Shown one piece after another: positions 1 through 8,830 of a stretch of DNA of 64,000 nucleotides. Source of the DNA: an uncultured Muribaculaceae bacterium. GTDB taxonomy: Bacteria > Bacteroidota > Bacteroidia > Bacteroidales > Muribaculaceae. A program made the translations under genes and the position numbers. The notes below the pieces were generated by a model, which did no database searches, was not told where the DNA came from, and saw only the letters and a list, made by a program, of their open reading frames with translations. The stretch spans positions 62,001 through 126,000 of the forward strand of contig CAJUOB010000005.1 in NCBI GenBank assembly GCA_910587915.1, read 5' to 3'. Numbering within the stretch: position 1 is the first letter of the stretch; each line of letters starts with the position of its first letter.

Positions 1-7
1 ATGGGGC

Positions 8-1129
8 CTACAGGAGTGCTATAAAGTCGTCGAAAAGGAACTCGGTGTCGCGCGGACCACTCGAAGCCTCGGGGTGGAACTGGGCCGAGAAGAATGGCAG
101 CGACTTGTGGCGGATACCCTCGTTGGTGCCGTCGTTCATATTCACGAACAGTGGCTCCCAGCCTTCGGGCAATGTTTCGTTATCCACAGCAAAGCCATGG
201 TTCTGCGAGGTGACAAAACACTGGTTTGTACCAGCCCGGCGCACTGGTTGGTTGTGGCTGCGATGGCCGTATTTCAGTTTATAGGTATCAGCACCGGCAG
301 CCTTTGCCAGCAACTGATTGCCCATGCATATGCCACAGATCGGTTTCTCCTTGGTCATGGCTTTACGGATATTTTCGACCGTAGCCTGAGCAAAAACCGG
401 ATTGCCGGGGCCATTGCTTATAAAGAGTCCATCGGCTTCGATGGTATTGAAATCGTAGTCCCAGGGCACGCGCACCACACGCACGCCACGACGCAGAAGG
501 CACCGGATGATATTATGCTTTATGCCGCAGTCCACCAGCACCACGATTTTGCGGCCTGATGCATCGGGAGCAAGCGCTCCGGAAAGTTCAACCGGTGCTT
601 CGTCGAGCGAATTATACACCAGAGGAACCTTGCACGAAGTGAGCGCAATGAGGTTTTCGGCATTGGGGTCATAAAAATCGACATCGTCACAACCGTCAAC
701 TATCACCTTTCCAAGCATGGAGCCATGTGTGCGGAGATGCTTGGTGAGCGCGCGGGTGTCGATGTCGTACAATCCGGGGATTTTTTCCTGTTTGAGCCAG
801 TCGGCAAGCGATCGGTCGGCGAGCCAGTGGCTGTAGTGAAAGGCATAGTCCTGTGCGATTATAGCGCGACAGTGTATCCTTGAGCCTTCAAAATAATCCT
901 TTAGCATATCGTCGCCTCCGGAAGGCGGGACTCCGTAATTGCCTAACTGGGGAAAAGTGGTGACGAGAATCTGGCCTTCATAGGAAGGGTCGGTAAGGCT
1001 TTCAGGATAGCCCGTCATGGCGGTGTTGAACACCACCTCGCCGGCTGCTGAACCCTCGTAGCCGAAGCTACGGCCTCTGAATTCTGTGCCGTCCTGCAGA
1101 ATCAGGACTGCGCCTTTGGTCGCCTGCAT
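8..1129 (-). CDS. carA: Carbamoyl-phosphate synthase small subunit (glutamine amidotransferase)
   Basis: Hydrolyses glutamine and channels ammonia to CarB for carbamoyl phosphate, the precursor of pyrimidines and arginine; cytosolic. The 373 residues match the family length. The N-terminal half has the CPSase small-chain features (FRGRSFGYEG, NTAMTGYPESLTDPSY). The C-terminal half is a class I amidotransferase domain with the nucleophile elbow GICMGNQ and the catalytic His/Glu in QFHPEASSGP. The ATG at 1129 is the first codon of the conserved region. A promoter lies at 1196-1227, giving a leader of about 60 bases. carB is not next to it in this window and may lie beyond base 1 or elsewhere. 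Assignment is secure. Confidence 0.97.
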   Translation of the reverse strand: MQATKGAVLILQDGTEFRGRSFGYEGSAAGEVVFNTAMTGYPESLTDPSYEGQILVTTFPQLGNYGVPPSGGDDMLKDYFEGSRIHCRAIIAQDYAFHYSHWLADRSLADWLKQEKIPGLYDIDTRALTKHLRTHGSMLGKVIVDGCDDVDFYDPNAENLIALTSCKVPLVYNSLDEAPVELSGALAPDASGRKIVVLVDCGIKHNIIRCLLRRGVRVVRVPWDYDFNTIEADGLFISNGPGNPVFAQATVENIRKAMTKEKPICGICMGNQLLAKAAGADTYKLKYGHRSHNQPVRRAGTNQCFVTSQNHGFAVDNETLPEGWEPLFVNMNDGTNEGIRHKSLPFFSAQFHPEASSGPRDTEFLFDDFIALL

Positions 1130-1195
1130 AGATGTGGTAAAATTAGGAATAGTTGGTTTGAGCGGCCATGCGCCTCACTGTGGGCGTTGACCGTG

Positions 1196-1227
1196 CAAAG
1201 GTACGAATTATTCTCCTATCGTGCAAA
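1196..1227 (-). promoter_or_regulatory. Bacteroidota-type promoter of carA
   Basis: Read on the minus strand: TTTG at 1227-1224, a 20-base spacer, then TACCTTTG at 1203-1196. This fits the TTTG/TAnnTTTG consensus of the Bacteroidota primary sigma factor. The start of transcription should fall near 1189. The -33 element directly follows the hairpin at 1228-1255. Confidence 0.75.
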
Positions 1228-1255
1228 CGGCCACCCGAGAAAACCCGGATGGCCG
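1228..1255 (-). terminator. Probable terminator of the PepSY-like gene
   Basis: On the minus strand a 6-base CGGCCA/TGGCCG stem with further inner GC pairing is followed by a short T run. It lies 22 bases after the stop of the gene at 1278-1736 and abuts the carA -33 box, so one transcription unit ends where the next begins. Confidence 0.5.
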
Positions 1256-1277
1256 CAGATACTGCACTAAATATGCG

Positions 1278-1736
1278 TCAGTCGTCCATTTTCATGCTTT
1301 TGAACGTACCGAGACGGTCGAACTTCAATTCGACCCCATCGTTGAGTTCCACCTCGTACGCGAGCGATTTCTTCTCAATCTTCACTACAAAAGTATCAGG
1401 GAAATTTTTCTTTATGTAATTACGTATAGGCTTTATCACAAGCGACGATGGGACCTCACGCGTCTTACAGTCGACAGTTGTCCAATTGCCGGCGTTGTTA
1501 AACTCTATCTTGGTTCCGTTCACCAGTTTCACATCGTAGTCGGTCTTCTTAAGAAGATGCTTATCGGTCTTGACCATGCTCACACGTGCTTTCGGGAAAT
1601 ATTCGGTAAGGAATTCCTGAGCCGTCTCTGGCAGGTCCGAGCGATTGATCGAATACTTATCGAAAGCCTGAGCAGGAACCGTAAACGCAAGCATGGCAGC
1701 TGCTGCCAAAACTATGTTTTTTGCTGTTTTCTTCAT
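1278..1736 (-). CDS. Secreted PepSY-like domain protein (DUF2874 type)
   Basis: A 152-residue exported protein. The start chosen is the ATG at 1736, which gives a clean signal peptide (KKTA, hydrophobic stretch, AQA cleavage site). The reading frame stays open for 30 codons upstream, but that extension has no export signal at its start. The mature part holds two similar PepSY-like units, each with a DLPxTAxxFLxxYFPxA-like or IxPIRNYIKKNFPD helix followed by strands reading YDVKLVNGTKIEFNNAGNW and YEVELNDGVELKFDRLGTF. Bacteroidetes carry many such proteins; they are thought to act as periplasmic inhibitors or binding proteins, but the role is not established. Stands alone between carA and a divergent gene. 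A weak promoter (TTG, 20 bases, TATGTTTC) is visible upstream on the minus strand. Confidence 0.8.
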   Translation of the reverse strand: MKKTAKNIVLAAAAMLAFTVPAQAFDKYSINRSDLPETAQEFLTEYFPKARVSMVKTDKHLLKKTDYDVKLVNGTKIEFNNAGNWTTVDCKTREVPSSLVIKPIRNYIKKNFPDTFVVKIEKKSLAYEVELNDGVELKFDRLGTFKSMKMDD

Positions 1737-1851
1737 AAATATCACATGTTTATTTATGATATAACAACCCAGAAACATAAAGTGCACACCCGACCATATC
1801 AACAAGTCCAAGGGCGCGACATACAAAAATCCAACAATTCACGACTTTTTC

Positions 1852-1882
1852 TTGCAAATATCCCACATGTGTATTATATTTG
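1852..1882 (+). promoter_or_regulatory. Promoter of the transglutaminase/DUF3857 pair
   Basis: TTG at 1852-1854, a 20-base spacer and TATATTTG at 1875-1882 match the Bacteroidota consensus. Transcription should begin near 1888. This rules out the in-frame TTG at 1880 as a translation start, because it lies inside the -7 box. Confidence 0.8.
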
Positions 1883-1915
1883 CGACATACAACTCACCAA
1901 TCACTCTCCAGAACC

Positions 1916-3742
1916 ATCGAAAAGCTAAAATCCATATTCGCCATAGCGGCAATAGCAATCTCAGCCACCGCACATGCGGCAGAACCTACCGCCAACGTGG
2001 TTATCGAGGAAGACAGCCGTCAATACACCATTCAGTCAAAAAATGGAGTAATGACCGGTGCGAAATCACGCGAGACCGCCACCTATCATGCACTGCGTGC
2101 CGATGATGAAGCCGAGGCCATGACGTTCTACGACGACGCGGTAACAATAGACAAAGCCTCAGCGCCCGGAGCCACCCCGCTCTACCGCACCTGGGAAAGC
2201 AAATTCATATTTTACGGCGGCGAACGAATATGCTACATGCGTATTCCTCTCAAACGCGGTGCCAAAGCCAAGGCCGTATTCGAACAAACCTACAAAAAGC
2301 CCGAAGAATTCTGTGCCATCAACCTGGCTCCCATGTATTTCACACGGCATCTTAGCGCCATCATCAAGGTCCCGGCAGATCTATCCGACAAAATATATGT
2401 GAAACCTCACGGGTTTCCGCCAAACATGTCACTCTCGGAAGAACGCCTGCCTAACGGCTCGGTGGAATATCGTATCGAAGGGAAAGATCTCGAAGAATTG
2501 AAACCCGAGGACGGCGCTCCGAAAGTCTCGGCGACGGGACCAATACTTTTCATCGGAGGACATTTCGACTCAGTGGAAAGCCTCTACCGCCATCTCCACC
2601 AATACATACCGGAGGAATCTGCTCCCTCGGCTGAAATAGCAGAACTCGCAGCCGACCTACGTAGTCGCGCGGGCAATAATCCCTTGGCAATCACCGACAC
2701 TACCATAGCATGGGTGCAGCGCAACATAAGATATCTTGCGATCGAACATGGTGAATATGGCGTACGGCCGGCCCCCGCGGCCGACGTACTCACCCATAAG
2801 GCCGGCGACTGCAAAGGCTCAGCCAACCTCACTAAAGCTCTTCTGAAACAAAACGGCATCGATAGCCGCCTCGCGTGGATTGGCACAAAAGGAAGTGTAG
2901 GCACCACATGGGAAGAACTCCCTGCTGTATGTTCGGGCAACCATATGATTGCCGCTGCAATCATAGGCGATTCCATCATATACCTCGACGGCACAGCGTC
3001 ATTCAGCCCCGCCGGATACGTACATCCGGCCATCCGCGGCCAGCAAGCACTCATCGAAAACGGCGATACTCCCATTATAGCCACAGTGCCGTCCACGAGC
3101 CACTCGGCCGACACCGACACACTCTTTGCATCATATAAAATAGATGGACAGGACCTCACAGGTTCCATCGAGCGACGCGCATACGGCGTGACACGGATGT
3201 GGCTTCTGTCCACTCTGGCCCGAATGGAGCCAAAAGACAAACCCAATTTTCTGGAAAAGTACCTCAGATACCCTAAAAAGAATCTTTCCGTAGCATCATC
3301 CAATATATATGCCCCCGACCATATGCCGGCGGCCACAATCTCAGCCGCAGTGACCGAGCGGGGCTCGGCCCGTCGTATGGGCGACCAGATATTTATCGAC
3401 CTTAAACCGATACGGTCCATGTTGGCCGATGTCATCCCGACCAAAGATCGCACCCGCGACTACGCCATCGACGCAACAAGCACAACTGCATATATTTATA
3501 ACTTAGAACTACCAGAAGGTTATGTGCCCAAGACTCTTCCCGCACCATTCAGCATAGATTCCAAGTGGGTTCGCGCTGAAATCGTATATTCCTTCGACAA
3601 CGGCATCCTCACATGCCATGCAACTCTCGAGCCAAAGGCTGAATATATACCTCTCTGCGATATCGAAGCTCGCAATGCAGATTTCCGCGCAGTATTCCGC
3701 GCATCCGATTCCCAAATAGCCATTATCCCTGAAAAACTATGA
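1916..3742 (+). CDS. Secreted transglutaminase-like cysteine protein
   Basis: A periplasmic or surface protein of about 608 residues with a transglutaminase/protease-like core in its middle. The catalytic triad is visible: Cys in HKAGDCKGS (residue about 299), His in SGNHMIA (about 343) and Asp in IYLDGTA (about 358). The flanking regions look like the beta-rich DUF3857/DUF3858 parts of Bacteroidetes proteins; their function is unknown. The start is unusual. No ATG, GTG or usable TTG lies between the promoter and the signal peptide, and the in-frame ATC at 1916 is exactly where a start would give a normal signal peptide (xEKLKSIFAIAAIAISATAHA). Its last four bases overlap the next gene's start (ATGA), so the two are translationally coupled. 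Family call is firm, start is inferred. Confidence 0.8.
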   Translation: MEKLKSIFAIAAIAISATAHAAEPTANVVIEEDSRQYTIQSKNGVMTGAKSRETATYHALRADDEAEAMTFYDDAVTIDKASAPGATPLYRTWESKFIFYGGERICYMRIPLKRGAKAKAVFEQTYKKPEEFCAINLAPMYFTRHLSAIIKVPADLSDKIYVKPHGFPPNMSLSEERLPNGSVEYRIEGKDLEELKPEDGAPKVSATGPILFIGGHFDSVESLYRHLHQYIPEESAPSAEIAELAADLRSRAGNNPLAITDTTIAWVQRNIRYLAIEHGEYGVRPAPAADVLTHKAGDCKGSANLTKALLKQNGIDSRLAWIGTKGSVGTTWEELPAVCSGNHMIAAAIIGDSIIYLDGTASFSPAGYVHPAIRGQQALIENGDTPIIATVPSTSHSADTDTLFASYKIDGQDLTGSIERRAYGVTRMWLLSTLARMEPKDKPNFLEKYLRYPKKNLSVASSNIYAPDHMPAATISAAVTERGSARRMGDQIFIDLKPIRSMLADVIPTKDRTRDYAIDATSTTAYIYNLELPEGYVPKTLPAPFSIDSKWVRAEIVYSFDNGILTCHATLEPKAEYIPLCDIEARNADFRAVFRASDSQIAIIPEKL

Positions 3743-5886
3743 AAAGTCTGTCATTTCTCACCGGCATACTGCTGGTTGCCACCACCTTTGCCACCAATGC
3801 CGCCGACTTGAAATTCTTCAAGAAGACGGCCGAAAAAATATGGAAAATCCAGCCGGAACTTTTCGATGCGACCAAGAGTGTTCCCGATTCTATCGCAAAC
3901 AAACACTCTGCCGTAATTCTATCGAAGCACTACTACCTGACAGCCGACTACGATGCATCGCGAAATGACCTTGCAGACAAAACATTTACAAAACGCAAGG
4001 CCTTCGTCCACTACATGGTAAAACTTCTCGACCAGAATGCCGTGGAGGAATTCTCGAAGCATGAATTTGGCGAATCAATGCGCGCAAAAGTGATGCACTA
4101 CACTTATATGAAATCCGACAATGCCTTCGGTGCACGTATACACAAGCCTGATGGCACCATTGTAGATGTCGATATATCAAAGGCATTCGCTGTCACAGAA
4201 GGTAAAAAGGACAAGGACAAGAATGCCTTGAAACGCAAAATAGACATTCCCGGACTCGAACCGAACGATGTGCTCGAATACTTCGAGTACGACGAAGACT
4301 GGGTACAGGAGTTCGACCCCAACCCTATAAAAATCAACCTCACATGCGATTATCCCGTTCTCGAATCGCTTGTCGAGTGTGAGTTTTCGCCAATGCTGAC
4401 GGTCGAATACCGCGCATACAACGACGCTCCGGCATTCATCGACTCCGTGGCGCCTAATGGCAAGCGGGTACTCACAAGCCGACGATTCAACATTCCCGTC
4501 CTGACCGACAAACACCTTCTGGCACCGGCCCGGCAGCTACCGTTCTATATATTCTACACTCTCAACAACAATTCATCGATCCGCTATTACCCTGCATCGG
4601 CCCGAAGAGGCGGAGTAAATGCCAATTTGCCCATAGGCTCTATATACCGCGACATATCGCACACCTTAGCCGACGCAAACTACGGACAGCATCATCTGCC
4701 GAAAGATGTGAAAAAGATTGTCAAAAATTATGTAAAGGAACATCCCGAAGCCACCCGAAGCGAAATATTCGACGTCGCATGGACTGCAGCGACATACATC
4801 AACCGATTCGACTCGAAAGCCAAGACTTCCGACTACTGGATGGCTGTCATGTTTGCCGACCTTGCCCGTAAAGAAGGATGGGCCGATACCATTGGCATCG
4901 GATTCCTCAACTCCCGGGCAGATGTTCCCACAAGAGAAATCACAAATTGGCGACAGCCTGACTTCGGCATATTCGCGAACGATAAATTTTATCTCGAGAC
5001 ATCGACCTACTATCTTCCGGCCGGAGAACTACCTGCCATCTATCAGGATGAAGAAGGGGGCGCCTACACTCAGGACCGAGAGAATCTCGTGAAATTCAAG
5101 ATTCCACAAATATTCAAATCTCAGAAATCACCGGCCCGGAAAAACAGAATGTCGGTGGCTTGCAATCTCAAAATAAACGAAGACAACGACATCGACGCAC
5201 TCTATACCCTCACCATGACCGGAGCGATGAAAGACCTCATGATAGGCTTCACCGACCGGAGTGAATGGGCTACAGAAGTAGAAGATTATCTGGGCATACA
5301 GCCCAACAAACGGTATGTTCCGCGTACATACGACGCCGTGGAACGAGCCAAGGAGATAGACGACTACACAAAGAGCCTGCTCAAGAACTACCTTTTTTCC
5401 AACGAGGATTTCGAAGTGGCGGATATCGACATCCAATCGCGAGGAGTCATACCAACCTCTCCTACATATAAGATGACGTTTTCGACCAAAGCCCGCAACA
5501 TCGTATCGAGCGCAGGCGACGATATGCTTATTGCTGTGGGAAATTTCGCCGGTAACCAGACCAGAATAACCGATGCACAACGAACGCGACAGACCGACTT
5601 GTACTTCAGCATACCATATCAGGAGCACTACGACATCACAATAGCTATTCCCGAGGGCTATGAGGCCGATGCCGCCTCGCTCGAAAGCATAAAGACAAAT
5701 ATCAGCAATCCCCTCGGAATGTTCTATGCGGAAGCCACCGACAACGGAGCCGGCGAATTAACCGTGCGCACACGCTCATCCATAAACTTCGCCTATGCAC
5801 CGATGAATGCATGGGACGCATTTTTAGAGCTCAGCGATGCAAGCGTGTCATTCAACGACGCAGTTATTCTGCTGAAGAAGAAGTAA
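3739..5886 (+). CDS. Secreted DUF3857-family protein with a degenerate transglutaminase fold
   Basis: A 715-residue protein with a signal peptide (MKSLSFLTGILLVATTFATNA). The N-terminal half resembles DUF3857, a beta-sandwich domain common in Bacteroidetes. The middle (about residues 325-460) has the helix pattern of a transglutaminase fold (EIFDVAWTAATYINRF, DYWMAVMFADLARKEGWADTIGIGF). Where the upstream partner has GDCKGSA, this protein has no cysteine, and no matching His/Asp pair is evident, so it looks like a non-catalytic partner. Coupled to the upstream enzyme by a 4-base overlap. Its last 23 bases overlap the end of the convergent lpxH. A binding or scaffold role for the active partner is inference. 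Confidence 0.8.
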   Translation: MKSLSFLTGILLVATTFATNAADLKFFKKTAEKIWKIQPELFDATKSVPDSIANKHSAVILSKHYYLTADYDASRNDLADKTFTKRKAFVHYMVKLLDQNAVEEFSKHEFGESMRAKVMHYTYMKSDNAFGARIHKPDGTIVDVDISKAFAVTEGKKDKDKNALKRKIDIPGLEPNDVLEYFEYDEDWVQEFDPNPIKINLTCDYPVLESLVECEFSPMLTVEYRAYNDAPAFIDSVAPNGKRVLTSRRFNIPVLTDKHLLAPARQLPFYIFYTLNNNSSIRYYPASARRGGVNANLPIGSIYRDISHTLADANYGQHHLPKDVKKIVKNYVKEHPEATRSEIFDVAWTAATYINRFDSKAKTSDYWMAVMFADLARKEGWADTIGIGFLNSRADVPTREITNWRQPDFGIFANDKFYLETSTYYLPAGELPAIYQDEEGGAYTQDRENLVKFKIPQIFKSQKSPARKNRMSVACNLKINEDNDIDALYTLTMTGAMKDLMIGFTDRSEWATEVEDYLGIQPNKRYVPRTYDAVERAKEIDDYTKSLLKNYLFSNEDFEVADIDIQSRGVIPTSPTYKMTFSTKARNIVSSAGDDMLIAVGNFAGNQTRITDAQRTRQTDLYFSIPYQEHYDITIAIPEGYEADAASLESIKTNISNPLGMFYAEATDNGAGELTVRTRSSINFAYAPMNAWDAFLELSDASVSFNDAVILLKKK

Positions 5887-6637
5887 ATTTCGCCAAAAAC
5901 ATCGATGTACCGTCGAATACCGCATATGTACATGCCGAAATCCACTCTCCAAGAACTACGAGACGGCAATTGGCTGTCACCGGTTCATCGACAGCCACAT
6001 GATGGTGTCCGATCACTATATATCGTAGCATAGGATCGGCCGCGGCAAGTTCGCGGCAAGCAAGTTCAAGAGCCGTCCGGGCTGCGCCATCGAGGCGTGG
6101 TTCGGGCGGTCCGGCTTTACGGCTGTGCGAACTCCAGCCATGGGCAAAAGGTATGGTCCATCTTGGATGGATACCCGAATATAATTTCTGCAGAAAACGG
6201 CAGCGGAAAGTAGCGCGCAGCAAGCGATAGCCACGTGGCTGTCGCCCGAGGTCATCGCCATGTCCCAGAAAAAAACGGGTGCCGTCGATATCCACCGTCA
6301 TGCCGCCGCCCGAAGGATCGGCAATCTCTATGCCAAGTTCATCGCGGAGATAATCGAACAGCCATATATCGTGATTACCCGTGAACCATATTATCCGTAT
6401 CCCGGCATCGGCCATGCGGGCCAGCTGACCGAAAAAACGGACATAGCCACGTGGCACGACCGTGCGATACTCAAACCAATAGTCGAGAATATCGCCAAGC
6501 AGATACACCGTCTTGGCCGTCGGTTCTATCGACTGCAGAAAGCTGACCAAGGTAGCTTCGTGAGCACGTGCATCGGCGATATACGACGCCCCAAGGTGGG
6601 CATCGCTCAAAAAATAAGTGTACCGCCGGTCGCTCAT
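5864..6637 (-). CDS. lpxH: UDP-2,3-diacylglucosamine hydrolase
   Basis: Cytoplasmic, membrane-associated metallophosphoesterase that cuts UDP-2,3-diacylglucosamine to lipid X in lipid A synthesis. The 257 residues contain the calcineurin-like metal motifs in order: FLSDAHLG, LLGDILDYWFEY, FTGNHDIW, LGHGDDLG and VIGHHHVA. The ATG at 6637 is preferred to one 17 codons upstream because the protein then begins directly at the first metal motif and the start overlaps the preceding stop by 4 bases (ATGA). Shares an operon with the SufT-like gene. The 3' end overlaps the convergent DUF3857 gene by 23 bases. Confidence 0.92.
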   Translation of the reverse strand: MSDRRYTYFLSDAHLGASYIADARAHEATLVSFLQSIEPTAKTVYLLGDILDYWFEYRTVVPRGYVRFFGQLARMADAGIRIIWFTGNHDIWLFDYLRDELGIEIADPSGGGMTVDIDGTRFFLGHGDDLGRQPRGYRLLRATFRCRFLQKLYSGIHPRWTIPFAHGWSSHSRKAGPPEPRLDGAARTALELACRELAAADPMLRYIVIGHHHVAVDEPVTANCRLVVLGEWISACTYAVFDGTSMFLAKFTSSSAE

Positions 6638-6954
6638 AGCAACCCCAGCTCGAGCTTGGCTTCCTCGCTCATCATATCCTGAGTCCATTCCGGCTCGAAT
6701 ACGATATTAACCGTCACCGACTCTATTCCTTCTATCGACTCCAGCTTCATGCGCACATCTTCCATTATGAAATCGGCCATGGGGCAGTTGGGTGCGGTCA
6801 GAGTCATGTCGACAGTCAGATTTCCGGCATCGTCGATGTCGATCTTATACACAAGACCGAGGCTATAGATGTCGACAGGTATCTCAGGGTCGTAGACAGT
6901 ACGAAGCATGTCCACAACCTTTTCTTCTAATTTTAAGCGTTCTTCAGGTGTCAT
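6634..6954 (-). CDS. SufT/MIP18-family iron-sulfur assembly protein (DUF59)
   Basis: A 106-residue cytosolic protein made almost entirely of one MIP18/DUF59 domain. Visible signatures are YDPEIPVDIYSLGLVY and LTAPNCPMADFIMEDV, the latter carrying the conserved cysteine, and an FEPEWTQDMMSEEAK tail as in SufT and PaaD relatives. These proteins help mature or carry Fe-S clusters. No suf or isc gene is nearby; the only operon partner is lpxH, to which it is coupled by an ATGA overlap. The exact client is unknown. Confidence 0.88.
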   Translation of the reverse strand: MTPEERLKLEEKVVDMLRTVYDPEIPVDIYSLGLVYKIDIDDAGNLTVDMTLTAPNCPMADFIMEDVRMKLESIEGIESVTVNIVFEPEWTQDMMSEEAKLELGLL

Positions 6955-7082
6955 ATAGCTGCAAAATTATGAATTTTTCGCTGTAATATGTGCGAATTTT
7001 AATTAAAAATAGTACCTTTGCGACACTTAGTGCCTTATTGCGTAATTTCAAAATAGCATATATCAACCATTTAACATATAAA

Positions 7083-7724
7083 ATGAAACTACTGAGAACC
7101 ATGCTCGCCATTGCCGCCCTGGTAATAACCGCGGCCTTGCCTGCATCAGCCCAATTCCGCTTCGGCCCCCGCATAGGCACCGAGGTCAACTCCATGAGAC
7201 TGAACAAAAGCCTGTTCGACAACGACAACCGCGCAGGTTTCACCGGCGGCCTGCAGATGGAGTTCAACGTTCCTGTGGTAAACGTCGGTTTCGATCTGTC
7301 GGTCATGTACGTACATCGCGTAAGCAGCAGTACCGCCGACAACACAACAGCCAACGACGCCAACGACGCAGCGCTCAATTCATCGCGCCTCAAGAACCGC
7401 GACTATATCGAGATTCCGCTCAACTTCAAATATAAAATCGGATTGCCACTGATAGGAAAGGTGCTCACACCCTACCTCTTCACGGGCCCCAGCTTCTCGT
7501 TCCTCACATCGAAACGTGCTATCACCGATGTGTACAAGAACAAGAAATTCGACGTTGCGTGGAACTTCGGCGTCGGTGTGCAGCTTATATCACACCTGCA
7601 GATCGCCGCGTCCTACGGTGTCGGCATGACCAAAACCGTCGAGACTCTCTCCGGATATCAGGGCGCCAACCCCATCGAAGGCAAAAACAACTACTGGACA
7701 GTAACAGCCGCATGGCTTTTCTAA
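7083..7724 (+). CDS. Small outer-membrane beta-barrel protein
   Basis: A 213-residue protein starting at the ATG at 7083, with a signal peptide ending ALPASAQ. The mature part resembles the 8-strand PorT/OmpW-like barrel family: it begins FRFGPRIGTEVNSM, alternates polar and hydrophobic residues in segments such as MEFNVPVVNVGFDLSVMY and YIEIPLNFKYKI, and ends with an aromatic residue (TVTAAWLF). A TACCTTTG -7 box at 7013-7020 gives a leader of about 55 bases; the -33 element is poor. Only 28 bases separate it from nagB, so the two may be cotranscribed. Function unknown beyond membrane location. Confidence 0.85.
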   Translation: MKLLRTMLAIAALVITAALPASAQFRFGPRIGTEVNSMRLNKSLFDNDNRAGFTGGLQMEFNVPVVNVGFDLSVMYVHRVSSSTADNTTANDANDAALNSSRLKNRDYIEIPLNFKYKIGLPLIGKVLTPYLFTGPSFSFLTSKRAITDVYKNKKFDVAWNFGVGVQLISHLQIAASYGVGMTKTVETLSGYQGANPIEGKNNYWTVTAAWLF

Positions 7725-7752
7725 ATAAATAACCAATAGTACAAGTACTACA

Positions 7753-8565
7753 ATGAGACTGATCATCGAACAAAACTACAACGACCTCTCTCAATGGGCC
7801 GCAAACTATGTTGCATCGCGCATCAACGAAGCCAATCCCACTCCGGAGCACCCCTTTGTGCTCGGATGCCCCACCGGCAGCTCGCCACTGGGAATGTACC
7901 GCGCCCTCATCGAACTCTACAAGCAAGGTAAAGTATCGTTCAAGAATGTTGTGACATTCAACATGGATGAATATGTAGGTCTGCCCGAGGAACACCCCGA
8001 AAGCTACCACTCCTTCATGTGGAACAACTTCTTCAGCCACATCGACATACCCCGCGAGAATGTGAATATCCTCAACGGAAACGCACCCGATCCCGAAGCA
8101 GAATGCCGCCGTTTCGAAGAAAAAATCGCAGCCTACGGTGGTGTCGACCTCTTCATGGGCGGTGTTGGTCCCGACGGCCATATCGCATTCAACGAGCCCG
8201 GATCGAGCCTCACATCGCGCACCCGCATGAAGACTCTTACCCAGGATACTATCATTGCAAACTCGCGTTTCTTCGAAGGAAACGTGAACCTCGTACCCAA
8301 GACCGCACTCACAGTAGGCGTGGGCACAGTGATGGACGCCCGCAGCGTGCTCCTGCTTGTCAACGGTCACAACAAGGCCCGCGCCCTGCAGCACGGTGTA
8401 GAGGGTGGCATCAGCCAGATGTGGACAATCTCGGCCCTGCAGATGCATCCCAAAGCCATCATCGTGGCCGACGAAGACGCCTGCGCCGAACTCAAAGTCA
8501 GCACCTACCGCTACTTCAAAGACATCGAAGCCGCAAACATCGACCCTACCACGATAAAACTCTAA
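7753..8565 (+). CDS. nagB: Glucosamine-6-phosphate deaminase
   Basis: Converts glucosamine-6-phosphate to fructose-6-phosphate and ammonia, the last step of amino-sugar catabolism. The 270 residues are full length. Diagnostic segments are LGCPTGSSPLGMYRAL (phosphate binding), TFNMDEYVGL (catalytic Asp) and GVGPDGHIAFNEPGSS (active-site lid and His). Follows the barrel gene closely and ends before a strong terminator at 8611-8647. It fits a lifestyle using GlcNAc from host glycans, consistent with the GH89 gene 20 kb away. Confidence 0.96.
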   Translation: MRLIIEQNYNDLSQWAANYVASRINEANPTPEHPFVLGCPTGSSPLGMYRALIELYKQGKVSFKNVVTFNMDEYVGLPEEHPESYHSFMWNNFFSHIDIPRENVNILNGNAPDPEAECRRFEEKIAAYGGVDLFMGGVGPDGHIAFNEPGSSLTSRTRMKTLTQDTIIANSRFFEGNVNLVPKTALTVGVGTVMDARSVLLLVNGHNKARALQHGVEGGISQMWTISALQMHPKAIIVADEDACAELKVSTYRYFKDIEAANIDPTTIKL

Positions 8566-8610
8566 CCGAGTACATTTCAGTCGAAAAGCACACCGCGGTT
8601 TTTCTGCACA

Positions 8611-8647
8611 AACAGCCTATGGCCTATCGGACCATAGGCTGTTTTTT
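8611..8647 (+). terminator. Rho-independent terminator after nagB
   Basis: A perfect 12-base stem (8611-8622 with 8632-8643), a 9-base loop and a run of T residues, 46 bases after the nagB stop. Confidence 0.9.
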
Positions 8648-8718
8648 AAATACCCGACCACGGCTCCCAGAACTTCAGCTTCATAAATGTTAAAATAAAT
8701 TAAATAAACCACAGAACC

Positions 8719-8749
8719 TTTGCTTTTAACAAATATAAGCATATATTTG
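8719..8749 (+). promoter_or_regulatory. Promoter of the small lipoprotein cluster
   Basis: TTTG at 8719-8722, a 19-base spacer and TATATTTG at 8742-8749. Transcription should start near 8755, about 75 bases before the small lipoprotein-like ORF at 8831. Confidence 0.8.
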
Positions 8750-8830
8750 CAAACTATAAAATTAGCTCTTCCAAAATTCCTACACATACAGCCTGAGAAT
8801 TTAAGCCTAATCCAATAATCCAAATTTGTC

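Noticed and set aside
2584..3453. Minus-strand frame of 289 codons inside the transglutaminase-like gene
   Set aside because: Arg/Ser-rich shadow without any domain; the plus strand carries clear catalytic motifs.
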